Shown one piece after another: positions 1 to 6,732 of a DNA stretch of 7,899 nt (positions within the stretch are counted from its first letter, which is position 1; each line of letters opens with the position of its first letter). Origin of the DNA: Hoskinsella mucinilytica. Its GTDB lineage: Bacteria > Bacillota_I > Bacilli_A > Erysipelotrichales > Erysipelotrichaceae. The notes beneath the pieces were generated by a model, which saw only the letters and a list, made by a program, of their open reading frames with translations, was not told the DNA's origin and searched no databases. The stretch spans positions 1 to 7,899 of the forward strand of contig NZ_JBEQZJ010000075.1 of the NCBI RefSeq assembly GCF_045223415.1. The letters run 5' to 3'. Made by a program: the position numbers and the translations under genes.

Positions 1-1
1 C

Positions 2-298
2 GATAGTGGAACGCTGCCTGAGGAATCTTCTTTTTTTACTAGTATAGGAAAATCATTTCCAGCAATCTGTATCAGAACAAGTACAGAGCGACCAGAAGCA
101 TTAGATAAGGGCTGCTTTGTATTAGCGGGAATTAGTGACAATGGAGTAGTGCAGGCAGTAGAGACTGCAGTCGCAATGAACGAAAACAATGATTTAGGAA
201 TACCGGTACCCAATTATATTGAGGATGTTAGTAATAAAGTAGTAAAGCTGATTCAATCTTATACTGGTGTTGTTAATAAAATGGTATGGCGTAAATAG
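2..298 (+). CDS. fnlC: UDP-sugar C2-epimerase, FnlC/CapG-like, C-terminal part
   Basis: The last 98 codons of a gene that starts before the window; the reading frame begins at base 2 and ends at TAG 296-298. The fragment opens with DSGTLPEES, has TERPEA about 33 residues in, and ends SYTGVVNKMVWRK. The DSG..EE and ERPE blocks are the C-terminal signature of non-hydrolysing UDP-GlcNAc 2-epimerases. The closing VSNKVVKLIQSYT...VVW block is what I know from the FnlC/CapG branch, which makes UDP-N-acetyl-L-fucosamine in capsule and O-antigen pathways. By family knowledge it acts in the cytoplasm on a UDP-activated amino sugar. The LCP gene starts 3 nt after its stop, so the two are very likely one operon. 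The family is confident; the exact sugar (FucNAc versus ManNAc, WecB type) is inferred from the C-terminus only, because the N-terminal half is not visible. Confidence 0.85.
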   Translation, partial: DSGTLPEESSFFTSIGKSFPAICIRTSTERPEALDKGCFVLAGISDNGVVQAVETAVAMNENNDLGIPVPNYIEDVSNKVVKLIQSYTGVVNKMVWRK

Positions 299-301
299 AT
301 T

Positions 302-1720
302 ATGAAAACTTATCTACAAAAGTTGAAATCAGGACATTTATATCAAATAGATTTAGGATTAACCATAGTATTATTGTGTATGATGTCTTATGCAGTTTAT
401 TCCTTATATCAATATCAAGCATCTTATGCATTGATATTACTTTGTATGGTTCTTTTATGTGTTGGGATATTATTTCTATTACAATTCAAAAAGCCAAAAC
501 TTACTTGTGTATTACAAGTAATCCTATGTATTCTACTTGTAGTATGTAGTCTAGCTTTACATAAGGTAAATACAGTCACAGACAAGCTGTCCGATACGAC
601 AGAATATCAAACCATCCAAATCATCACAAAGGCAGATAGCAAGATAACATCTTCCTCTGACTTTACATCCTACCAAATGGGATATGATCAAAATGATATC
701 AGTGGATATGATTACGCTAAAGAATTATTAGGTGAGAATAAGATCGTATTAAAGAATATGATGCCTGTAGAAAGTACCAAGAAAAGCTATGAGCTTCTAA
801 AAAACAATAAAGTAGATCTTATGGTATTAACCTCAATTGGAAGAAGTGAATTAGAAGAAGAAACAACTGATTTAGATAAAGAAATCAAAGTTATATTTGA
901 AAAGAAAGTAGAAATGAAACTGGCACAAGCAAAACATGTTGATATTACCAAAGATCCTTTTACTTTGTATATTTGTGGTACTGATTTATCAGGAATTAAC
1001 GATGTTGGTTCTACCGGTAGAGGAGATGTGAATATTCTTTTGACCATCAATCCAACAACAAAAAAGGTGAATCTACAAGTCGTACCTAGAGATCTGTTTG
1101 TTTACATTCCAGTGAAGGATGCTAGTAGTAAGCTATCCTATAGTGGATGGTGGGGAGGAGTGGAATCCTCTATTGCTAGTATTGAACAAGCATTAGATAT
1201 CGAAATCAATTACTTTGTGAAGATGAATTTCACAGGATTGATGGATCTTGTAGATGCCTTAGGTGGAGTGAATGTCTATAGTCATTATACATATAATGTA
1301 AGTGGTTATTCATTCCATGAAGGATACAATGAGCTGAATGGAACACAAGCATTGATCTTTGCGAGAGAACGAAAATCATTGCCACTGAATGAGCGAAGCA
1401 GGGGCTATCAACAGATGGAACTAATTAAGGCAATCTTCACGAAGTTTGGCGATGAGCCAAGCTATGATCATGCGATGAAAGTGATCGACAGTATATCAAA
1501 TAATTTTACAACGAACCTACCAAAAAGTGATTTCTATGATGCATGTATGTTGGTAATCGATTTATTGCCACAGTTACAAACGATGGAAGTACACAGTATG
1601 GAAGGGAAATACAAATGGCATATGGATGAGGTAAGAACAATGGATTATCTGTATTACTTTTATCCGGACGAAGGAGAAATTGAGAAAACAAAAACGGGCA
1701 TTTTGGAGACATTGAAATAA
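302..1720 (+). CDS. LytR-CpsA-Psr (LCP) family wall-polymer ligase, CpsA/Wzg-like
   Basis: A 472-residue membrane protein. Three hydrophobic segments lie at about residues 17-36, 41-61 and 67-87. They are followed by an extracytoplasmic accessory region (about 100-205) and the LCP catalytic domain (about 217-400). Conserved LCP features are visible: D228 in CGTD, the GRGD block (R240, D242), VPRD (R263, D264), ALGG (319-322), LNGTQAL (345-351) and the arginine-rich FARER...NERSR..QQ stretch (353-371). Three TM helices plus an accessory domain is the CpsA/Wzg layout of streptococcal capsule loci. The family transfers undecaprenyl-pyrophosphate-linked glycopolymer to peptidoglycan at the outer membrane face. 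The ATG lies 3 nt after the epimerase stop and I see no good Shine-Dalgarno, so translation is probably coupled. It appears complete. LCP assignment is strong; the polymer is unknown, presumably the product of this locus. Confidence 0.92.
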   Translation: MKTYLQKLKSGHLYQIDLGLTIVLLCMMSYAVYSLYQYQASYALILLCMVLLCVGILFLLQFKKPKLTCVLQVILCILLVVCSLALHKVNTVTDKLSDTTEYQTIQIITKADSKITSSSDFTSYQMGYDQNDISGYDYAKELLGENKIVLKNMMPVESTKKSYELLKNNKVDLMVLTSIGRSELEEETTDLDKEIKVIFEKKVEMKLAQAKHVDITKDPFTLYICGTDLSGINDVGSTGRGDVNILLTINPTTKKVNLQVVPRDLFVYIPVKDASSKLSYSGWWGGVESSIASIEQALDIEINYFVKMNFTGLMDLVDALGGVNVYSHYTYNVSGYSFHEGYNELNGTQALIFARERKSLPLNERSRGYQQMELIKAIFTKFGDEPSYDHAMKVIDSISNNFTTNLPKSDFYDACMLVIDLLPQLQTMEVHSMEGKYKWHMDEVRTMDYLYYFYPDEGEIEKTKTGILETLK

Positions 1721-1955
1721 CATTAGATCTAACAATAGGTGTAATTATCCAAAATATCGAACATAAACTTATAGTCGTAAGGTTCCAATAGAAAACTAAA
1801 GTTAATAGTTGATGTATATGATGCTAACATCGTACAAAAACATATGCATAAAATTGAGATTCTACATATACTAGTTAAGGAGAAACAAAGTTTTAAAAAA
1901 TATATTAATATCACGAAAAAGATGTTAAAATAAAAGAGACAGGAGATGAATCATT

Positions 1956-2147
1956 GTGATAGTAAGGAATGGAATAAACAAAATTATATTAGACACAGAT
2001 TTTCTTGATAAATGTCTAATAAAAAGTAAAGGATTAAAATCAAGTACCATTACAAGCTGTTATGAGCAAAACTATGTTTTAAAGACACTTACAAGCATTA
2101 ATGCTGAGAAGTTAGAATTATGTGTACACAATGTAAATATGCGTTAG
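1956..2147 (+). CDS. Small hypothetical protein, 63 aa, GTG start (doubtful)
   Basis: A 63-codon frame starting at GTG, preceded by AGGAG (1941-1945) at a spacing of 10 nt, and overlapping the start of the membrane-protein gene by 28 nt. I do not recognise it. The stretch KSSTITSCYEQNYVLKTLTS (residues 28-47) faintly recalls the recognition-helix end of Cro/CI-type HTH proteins (ISxSTxxxxxxGxxVxLKTLxxI), but the protein is too short before that point for a full domain, so this is only a resemblance. The Shine-Dalgarno and the overlap with the next gene favour a real or recently real leader gene. The unusual start codon, small size and lack of family argue against. It could equally be a translated leader that feeds ribosomes to the membrane-protein start, whose own SD is weak. 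Confidence 0.35.
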   Translation: MIVRNGINKIILDTDFLDKCLIKSKGLKSSTITSCYEQNYVLKTLTSINAEKLELCVHNVNMR

Positions 2148-3343
2148 CAATTTTACGGAAAAAGAAGCTACTTATAATTTGGTTTATAGTATCTTTTTTT
2201 TTATTGCTAATCGATATATCTTATAAAAAAGATTTAATATATGGAAAAGACCTAGAAAATATTTTAAAAATTATAATAGATAACGTTAAAGACTTCAAAC
2301 TTGATAATATACTTTTAGTTGTGACAATCATAACCGCATTTATTCCTTTTTTTGAATTGATAAAGGAAGAAAAAATTCTCGGTATTGATTTAGCTAAAGT
2401 TTATAACAATTTATCATCATACGATATATTACTTAAAGTAATTATTTTGTTAATGGTTATTACTAAACTACTGGATCTATATATATGTTTTATAGCGCAG
2501 TTTTTCACTAGTCTATTTTTGATTTTATTCTATTTTTATGATGTTTTATCTATTAAAGGTAAGTATAAGAATAAGAAAAATCAGATATGGAAAGTTATTA
2601 AAAAAGAATTTGAGGATGTTAAAAGTACTAATAAATTGAATGATTTCAGTTTGATATCGATGTTTGAAAATATAAAAAATAAAGATTTTGATGTATCATT
2701 ATCAATTTTAGAAAAATTTTTAAAAGAAAAAGATCCGAAATATGAGAGATTTTATTTTGCTTTGATCAAAGACATTATCAGAGCTTTTTTTCGAAATACG
2801 GAATTGTTTAATGATGAAATGAAAAAAGGAAATTTATGCTCACAATTAATTGATACGTTTATCTATTATGAGGATTGTCAAAATAATGCAGAAACTACTA
2901 CCATACATTGTATTACGATTTACAGTATTTTATTGATTGAGCTACTATGTGTGGATGCTAATTATTTATACGTTAAAAATATCAATGAATATGTGAAAGA
3001 AAATCTTTTGATTTATAGAAATGAAAAAGATATGGAATTAATTGAATTAAACTCTATCTATATTTTTATGATGATAAATTATCTAAACGAAAAGGACATT
3101 ATAAAATTGAACGATGAAGGATTAGAGCAAATAGAATTATTTGAAATGGATGAGATTGGATTGAAAAAAGGGACTTTGGAAAAAAATCTATTTGAAGGAA
3201 ATCATTTTTTTTATGATTCATTTCATTTTTTATATAAACTTTATGATGAACAAGAAATAAACCAATATTATATAGATTATGAGTTCTTCACTTATGTTTC
3301 TAATTGTCTATTTGTTTATCAAGAAAAAGGGGTAATTATATGA
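2120..3343 (+). CDS. Four-TM membrane protein with large soluble C-terminal region, unknown family
   Basis: A 407-residue protein that I do not recognise. Hydrophobic segments lie at about residues 17-33 (after the basic RKKK at 13-16), 63-80, 103-120 and 122-141, followed by a basic KGKYKNKKNQ stretch (146-155) that should sit on the cytoplasmic side. The remaining 250 or so residues are soluble, rich in Asp/Glu/Lys and helix-forming, with no cofactor or catalytic motif I can see. ATG 2120 is the first usable start: an in-frame TGA lies only a few codons upstream. Its SD (GAGAAG near 2106) is weak, which fits coupling to the overlapping upstream frame. Its stop overlaps the next start as ATGA, so the two are almost certainly made together and may form a complex at the membrane. 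The gene is strongly AT-rich relative to the flanks. By layout it could be a sensor, a pore-like effector or a membrane anchor for the downstream metallopeptidase; none of these is demonstrated. Confidence 0.8.
   Translation: MCTQCKYALAILRKKKLLIIWFIVSFFLLLIDISYKKDLIYGKDLENILKIIIDNVKDFKLDNILLVVTIITAFIPFFELIKEEKILGIDLAKVYNNLSSYDILLKVIILLMVITKLLDLYICFIAQFFTSLFLILFYFYDVLSIKGKYKNKKNQIWKVIKKEFEDVKSTNKLNDFSLISMFENIKNKDFDVSLSILEKFLKEKDPKYERFYFALIKDIIRAFFRNTELFNDEMKKGNLCSQLIDTFIYYEDCQNNAETTTIHCITIYSILLIELLCVDANYLYVKNINEYVKENLLIYRNEKDMELIELNSIYIFMMINYLNEKDIIKLNDEGLEQIELFEMDEIGLKKGTLEKNLFEGNHFFYDSFHFLYKLYDEQEINQYYIDYEFFTYVSNCLFVYQEKGVII
3326..3332 (+). promoter_or_regulatory. Ribosome binding site of the HEIGH protein
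   Basis: AAAGGGG lies 7 nt upstream of ATG 3340. This fixes the start at 3340 and not at the in-frame ATG 3304, which sits 36 nt inside the upstream gene and has no SD. Confidence 0.7.
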
Positions 3344-5673
3344 TAAAGCAAGTCAATTTGTATAAAAAATATTCCAAAATAACGGATTCATGGTTATGCT
3401 TTGGCGGATCCAGTATGGTTACGATTAAAGACTATAAATCATTTAGTGAGGTTGAAGAAATTAACAAACTAATACTAGATAAAAATGAGGAAAAATATTG
3501 TCTGTATTTATTAAGTGAAGAAACTGAAAGAGATGATGAATTTTGGGAAGATGCAGAATCAAAGAATTTTGTGTTTTTAAGTTTTTTACGTTTAAACAAG
3601 ATAGATGAACAAAAAGAAAAAGTAAAAGAATTGCTTAAACAGAAAATTGGAAATTGTATGATATACTCTTCATTAGATACATATGATTTGGTGATAGCTC
3701 ATTATAAAGACAGTATTACTGGATTAATGGAACCTTTTGAAATTTTAAAAAATTATCAAATAGAAATTCTAGAAACTAATTCTATGATTTTATCTCATAT
3801 TAAGAACCCCGTTGAAGGGGAAGCACTTCCTTTAGTATCTTTCCGATTTCGTTTAAAGCATTTAAAAAAATTTAAAAAAATTGATACTTTTTTAAAAGAA
3901 AAGGATTTTGAAAAAACTCTACGAAATGGAAATTATGATTATGAATATTTTAAAAAAAATATGACTATTTCTGAATTGTTTTGTTTTTTTAGTGAAGAAA
4001 AAGTGATGGATCATTCTTATGAGGAATTGTATAAAGCGGTTGCAGAAATGGAAATAAGACTATATGATGATCAGGAACTTCCTATTGAATTATTGAAAGT
4101 AGAACAATCTGATAAAGAATTTGAGTTATTTAAACTATATAACAACTTAAAATATAGATATTCTAAATATATTACACGAGATTTAACATATTTGATGGAT
4201 TTTATGATTGAAAGCTTTCAAAAAAGATATTATAATGATTTGTTCTTAGTAGTATATAAACCTTTGAAAATGTTCTTGAGAAAATATATAGAAGCTCTAC
4301 AAAATCTAATTGATGATAATAATAATTTTGACGATATAAAAGAGTCTTATGATATTTTTATGACTTCAATAAATGAACTTTTCCTTATTTTCAATTATTC
4401 AAGAGTCCATGTTATTAGAGGGTTTGCTTATCAAGGCCATAAGATAACAATGCCATTTAAAATGATTAATTATTATACGGAAATAATGGAAAAGCTAATA
4501 GAAATCCTTATTGAAAATGAAAATGAATATGAATTTTGTTTCTTACTTTTACCTTCAACCAAATCGAATATTCATATACAAACTCTGATCAATGATGAGA
4601 AATATAAAAATAGGTTATTATTAGTTACCTTACCTGTTGATCAAATATTTAATATTCGTATGATGAATTTCCAATTAGCACATGAGATAGGGCATTATAT
4701 TTGCGATAAGGTCAGGGAAAGAGAAGAACGTAAAGATGATATGTGGGAGGCGATTTCTGAAACGCTTTATTTGATGATTTTTAATGCAGATAATTCGGAC
4801 ACAAAAGAATTTGCAGAATATTTATTTGCTAATCTAATCAAAGAAATCAGGTATTTCAAAAAGAAAACAGAGGCATTTAATCCGGGTGTAGAGAATTCGT
4901 TTAGAGATGCGATCATTAAAATTGTTCCTCGTTTATTGAAAGGTGTTTTATTTAACTTTGTTAGAAATTTAGAGTTTAATAAAAATGAATATCTAAAAAA
5001 CAAGACAACAATTAAAACAAATAAAGATTTTAAAGAGTTGGATATCAAACTAAAAAATTATACATCTACTTTTGAAAAAAAAGTTCTTGATGTTTTTTTG
5101 GATAATGATATAGAAAATCAATTTCTTTTTTTATTAAAAAATTGTGATGAAGGATTTTCAGATATAATCGCAATAAAAGTATTTAATTTGAGTTTAATAG
5201 ATTTCATAAATTTCTTTAATGATGAATGGTTTGATATTATAGGATTTAATAATCCTGATTTCATAATAACTAGAATTGCGATTGTTATATGTGCGGTAGG
5301 TTTTGATACTAAACAAATTTGTGATTCTGATATCGAAAATACATATAAAAAACAAGTGATAAGGAAAGCGATTGCTTTGTCAGATTACTTAAATGAAATT
5401 CTTAATAAAGTAGATAATTATCTCAGTCAAGAAGAAATAAATGAAGCATTTAAACAAGTTCAAGCAGATATTTATGTACCTAAGAAGCTTGGAACATATA
5501 AGAGTTTATATTATTTATATCTTTATTTAAAAAAATGTAATGACTCACTTGATTCACTTAAATTTAACGAAAGTAATAAATTACAATACGACTATATCAA
5601 TAATGAAAAAAATCTTATGGAAATCATAAACGAACTACAAAAAAACATAATTTTGGGAATTCAAAAGGAATAA
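3340..5673 (+). CDS. HEIGH zinc-metallopeptidase-like protein, 777 aa, unknown family
   Basis: A large protein, probably cytoplasmic: no signal peptide or TM segment is evident. The sequence QLAHEIGHYICDK carries a zincin HExxH motif (H448, E449, H452), where two histidines bind zinc and the glutamate is the catalytic base. A third ligand could be E470 in WEAISE, which resembles the EAISD of thermolysin-type gluzincins, or E604 in EGFSD, which resembles the ExxAD placement in other HExGH proteins; I cannot choose between them. Residues about 76-152 have an Lrp/ACT-like alternating pattern (NFVFLSF ... TYDLVIAHYKD ... EILETNSMI), suggesting a small ferredoxin-like ligand or dimerisation domain. 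The middle and C-terminus are helical and charged. The start at 3340 gives an ATGA overlap with the membrane-protein gene, implying translational coupling. Substrate is unknown; a membrane-linked regulatory or toxic protease is an inference. It has the same low GC as its partner. Confidence 0.82.
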   Translation: MIKQVNLYKKYSKITDSWLCFGGSSMVTIKDYKSFSEVEEINKLILDKNEEKYCLYLLSEETERDDEFWEDAESKNFVFLSFLRLNKIDEQKEKVKELLKQKIGNCMIYSSLDTYDLVIAHYKDSITGLMEPFEILKNYQIEILETNSMILSHIKNPVEGEALPLVSFRFRLKHLKKFKKIDTFLKEKDFEKTLRNGNYDYEYFKKNMTISELFCFFSEEKVMDHSYEELYKAVAEMEIRLYDDQELPIELLKVEQSDKEFELFKLYNNLKYRYSKYITRDLTYLMDFMIESFQKRYYNDLFLVVYKPLKMFLRKYIEALQNLIDDNNNFDDIKESYDIFMTSINELFLIFNYSRVHVIRGFAYQGHKITMPFKMINYYTEIMEKLIEILIENENEYEFCFLLLPSTKSNIHIQTLINDEKYKNRLLLVTLPVDQIFNIRMMNFQLAHEIGHYICDKVREREERKDDMWEAISETLYLMIFNADNSDTKEFAEYLFANLIKEIRYFKKKTEAFNPGVENSFRDAIIKIVPRLLKGVLFNFVRNLEFNKNEYLKNKTTIKTNKDFKELDIKLKNYTSTFEKKVLDVFLDNDIENQFLFLLKNCDEGFSDIIAIKVFNLSLIDFINFFNDEWFDIIGFNNPDFIITRIAIVICAVGFDTKQICDSDIENTYKKQVIRKAIALSDYLNEILNKVDNYLSQEEINEAFKQVQADIYVPKKLGTYKSLYYLYLYLKKCNDSLDSLKFNESNKLQYDYINNEKNLMEIINELQKNIILGIQKE

Positions 5674-5696
5674 ATAGGAAAGGAAACAGGTGATGT

Positions 5697-6287
5697 ATGG
5701 AATACTTTTACGCATTGACAGATCAAAATAATGACATCATAAGGATGTGCGAAGAAAAATTAAAGCTAGAAAAGCAACAGGTATACATCGATCATGAGGA
5801 AAGTGAAGAATGGAAAGAGCTAATGGCAACCATAAAGGAATTTGATAAGCTGTATGTGCCATCGTTCTCGATGTTTTCACCTGATGAAGAAGAATTGAAG
5901 ATCAGATTATCTGAGTTGAAGGAGCTGCGGGCAAAGCTTTATTTGATGGAAGAGAATCAAGATATTGATATTGATGTATTGCTAGATATGTTGGACTATG
6001 TAGAAAACGCAAAGAAACGTCGCTTAGCGGTAAAACAGCGAGAAGGAATACAGAAGGCGTTAGAGAAGAAACAACAGGGAGAGGGAGCTTATGGGCGACC
6101 TAAGTTAAATCTACCGGAAGATTTCGAAGAAGTACAAAAAATGATCATGAGGAAAGAAATGAATCATGAAAGTTATCGGGCGAAAATAGGAATGAAACGA
6201 TCTACGTATTATAAGTATGTAAAGATGATACGAGATCAGTGGAAGGAAGAAGAATTGAATAAAACAAATAAGGCAGGATCTAAGTAG
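5697..6287 (+). CDS. Serine-recombinase-like HTH protein lacking catalytic residues
   Basis: A 196-residue protein laid out like a resolvase/invertase. The N-terminal YALTDQNN (residues 5-12) aligns with the YARVSTxDQN signature but lacks the nucleophilic serine. The PSFSMFSP stretch (55-62) aligns with the SxDRLGRS block but has neither catalytic arginine. A long helix (about 93-125) leads to QREGI (114-118) and then GRPKLNLPEDF (133-143). The C-terminal DNA-binding part (about 139-180) contains the HTH-like SYRAKIGMKRSTYYKYVK. By family knowledge the intact enzymes cut DNA through the serine; this protein should not, but could still bind DNA or dimerise. The start is supported by AGGTG (5688-5692) 4 nt upstream. 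It follows the HEIGH gene by 23 nt, yet its composition (27/60 G+C at 6001-6060) matches the LCP gene, so it probably belongs to the polysaccharide locus. A regulatory role there is inferred. Confidence 0.82.
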   Translation: MEYFYALTDQNNDIIRMCEEKLKLEKQQVYIDHEESEEWKELMATIKEFDKLYVPSFSMFSPDEEELKIRLSELKELRAKLYLMEENQDIDIDVLLDMLDYVENAKKRRLAVKQREGIQKALEKKQQGEGAYGRPKLNLPEDFEEVQKMIMRKEMNHESYRAKIGMKRSTYYKYVKMIRDQWKEEELNKTNKAGSK

Positions 6288-6308
6288 GGTTCTGTCTTCT
6301 TTCTTTTA
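6272..6308 (+). terminator. Intrinsic terminator after the recombinase-like gene
   Basis: GGCAGGAT (6272-6279) pairs with GTTCTGTC (6289-6296) as 8 pairs including G-U wobbles. The 9-nt loop overlaps the stop codon, and the stem is followed by the T-rich run TTCTTTCTTTT. This would end the transcript of the preceding genes. Confidence 0.6.
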
Positions 6309-6370
6309 TTCGATAGGTTTGTATAAAATCATATTTACATCCCATACTTATCATCATAGGAAGTGAATAT

Positions 6371-6472
6371 ATGATAAAAAAACTTGATGATGAGTTGCAT
6401 ATCATACACAGAAAAGTGCACCATATTTTCAAGATTTTATCAAGGGAGGATATGAGTTGTTTGAATAAGTGA
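6371..6472 (+). CDS. Possible 33-aa small protein
   Basis: An ATG with AGGAAG (6358-6363) at a 7-nt spacing opens a 33-codon frame that starts MIKKLDDELHII and ends SCLNK. It is rich in histidine, lysine and isoleucine and has no TM segment or recognised motif. A weak promoter-like pair TTGTAT (6319-6324) and CATACT (6343-6348), 18 bp apart, lies just upstream, and an intrinsic terminator begins about 25 nt after the stop, so a tiny independent transcript is possible. The SD and the boxed-in position are the only support; it may be chance in AT-rich DNA. Confidence 0.25.
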   Translation: MIKKLDDELHIIHRKVHHIFKILSREDMSCLNK

Positions 6473-6497
6473 TGGTTCGTAGTTCTAATAACAAAAT

Positions 6498-6538
6498 AAG
6501 TGGCAACTACCGTGCATTAAGGTGATTACCACTTTTTT
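6498..6538 (+). terminator. Intrinsic terminator, long interrupted hairpin
   Basis: AAGTGG (6498-6503) pairs with CCACTT (6529-6534). Pairing continues inward through AA/TT (6505-6506 with 6526-6527) and ACC/GGT (6509-6511 with 6521-6523), interrupted by two mismatches, with a 9-nt loop GTGCATTAA. A T run (6533-6538) follows. The left side is preceded by AAAAT, so it may also stop transcription from the other strand. Confidence 0.6.
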
Positions 6539-6672
6539 CAATTTTCATTTACAAAAGAGCTGCATTATAAAATATATGATAACGATATGATGGACACTTT
6601 GAGCTTCACGATTCAAAAAAATCTGATTTTTCTTACCGTATTTGACTAAAAATATAAATTTTTTTCATTTTC

Positions 6673-6701
6673 ATGACAGACTCTATATTTTGTGGTATGA
6701 T
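6673..6701 (+). promoter_or_regulatory. Extended -10 promoter
   Basis: ATGACA (6673-6678), a 17-bp spacer, then TATGAT (6696-6701) preceded by TGG (6693-6695), i.e. a TGn extended -10 element. It lies about 20 bp before a perfect AAGGAGG and the mini-ORF at 6733. Confidence 0.6.
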
Positions 6702-6720
6702 GCCTACTATAAAAAATGAA

Positions 6721-6727
6721 AAGGAGG
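6721..6727 (+). promoter_or_regulatory. Perfect Shine-Dalgarno of the broken mini-ORF
   Basis: AAGGAGG lies 5 nt before the tandem ATGATG at 6733. It is the strongest ribosome binding site in the window, yet the frame behind it closes after only 10 codons. Confidence 0.65.
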
Positions 6728-6732
6728 TATTT

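Larger units (their letters stand above)
1721..5680. other. Low-GC two-gene cassette, probable horizontal insertion
   Basis: Base composition changes abruptly here. Hand counts of 60-base lines give 13/60 G+C at 2161-2220, 12/60 at 4141-4200 and 12/60 at 4321-4380. The flanking genes give 28/60 at 1381-1440 and 27/60 at 6001-6060. The segment covers the 235-bp gap after the LCP gene, a doubtful small ORF, the membrane protein and the HEIGH protein. I found no transposase, integrase or clear terminal inverted repeat, so the mechanism of entry is unknown and the boundaries are approximate. A short similar sequence, ACAGG(A/T)GATG(A/T)AT, lies at both edges (1939-1951 and 5686-5698), but each copy overlaps a ribosome binding site and may mean nothing. 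That it is foreign is an inference from composition and from its placement between two genes of normal composition. Confidence 0.5.

Noticed and set aside
787..1050. Minus-strand frame inside the LCP gene
   Set aside because: Antisense to a conserved LCP coding region.
1729..1914. Minus-strand 61-codon frame in the LCP/cassette gap
   Set aside because: GTG start with no SD, cysteine-rich hydrophobic translation typical of antisense AT-rich DNA, no family resemblance.
1781..1933. Plus-strand frame without a start (ends ...NITKKMLK) after the LCP gene, considered as a recombinase or gene remnant
   Set aside because: No recognisable family motif and no usable start; AT-rich chance frame is the simpler reading.
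3304..3339. Upstream in-frame ATG that would lengthen the HEIGH protein by 12 residues
   Set aside because: It lies inside the membrane-protein gene with no SD, whereas ATG 3340 has AAAGGGG at 7 nt and forms a classic ATGA overlap.
4767..5048. Minus-strand frame inside the HEIGH gene
   Set aside because: Antisense to a long intact gene, with no SD or recognisable product.
6610..6640. AAAAATC/GATTTTT palindrome as a terminator or operator
   Set aside because: Only 1 nt between the arms, so no hairpin, and nearly all A/T; not distinguishable from chance.
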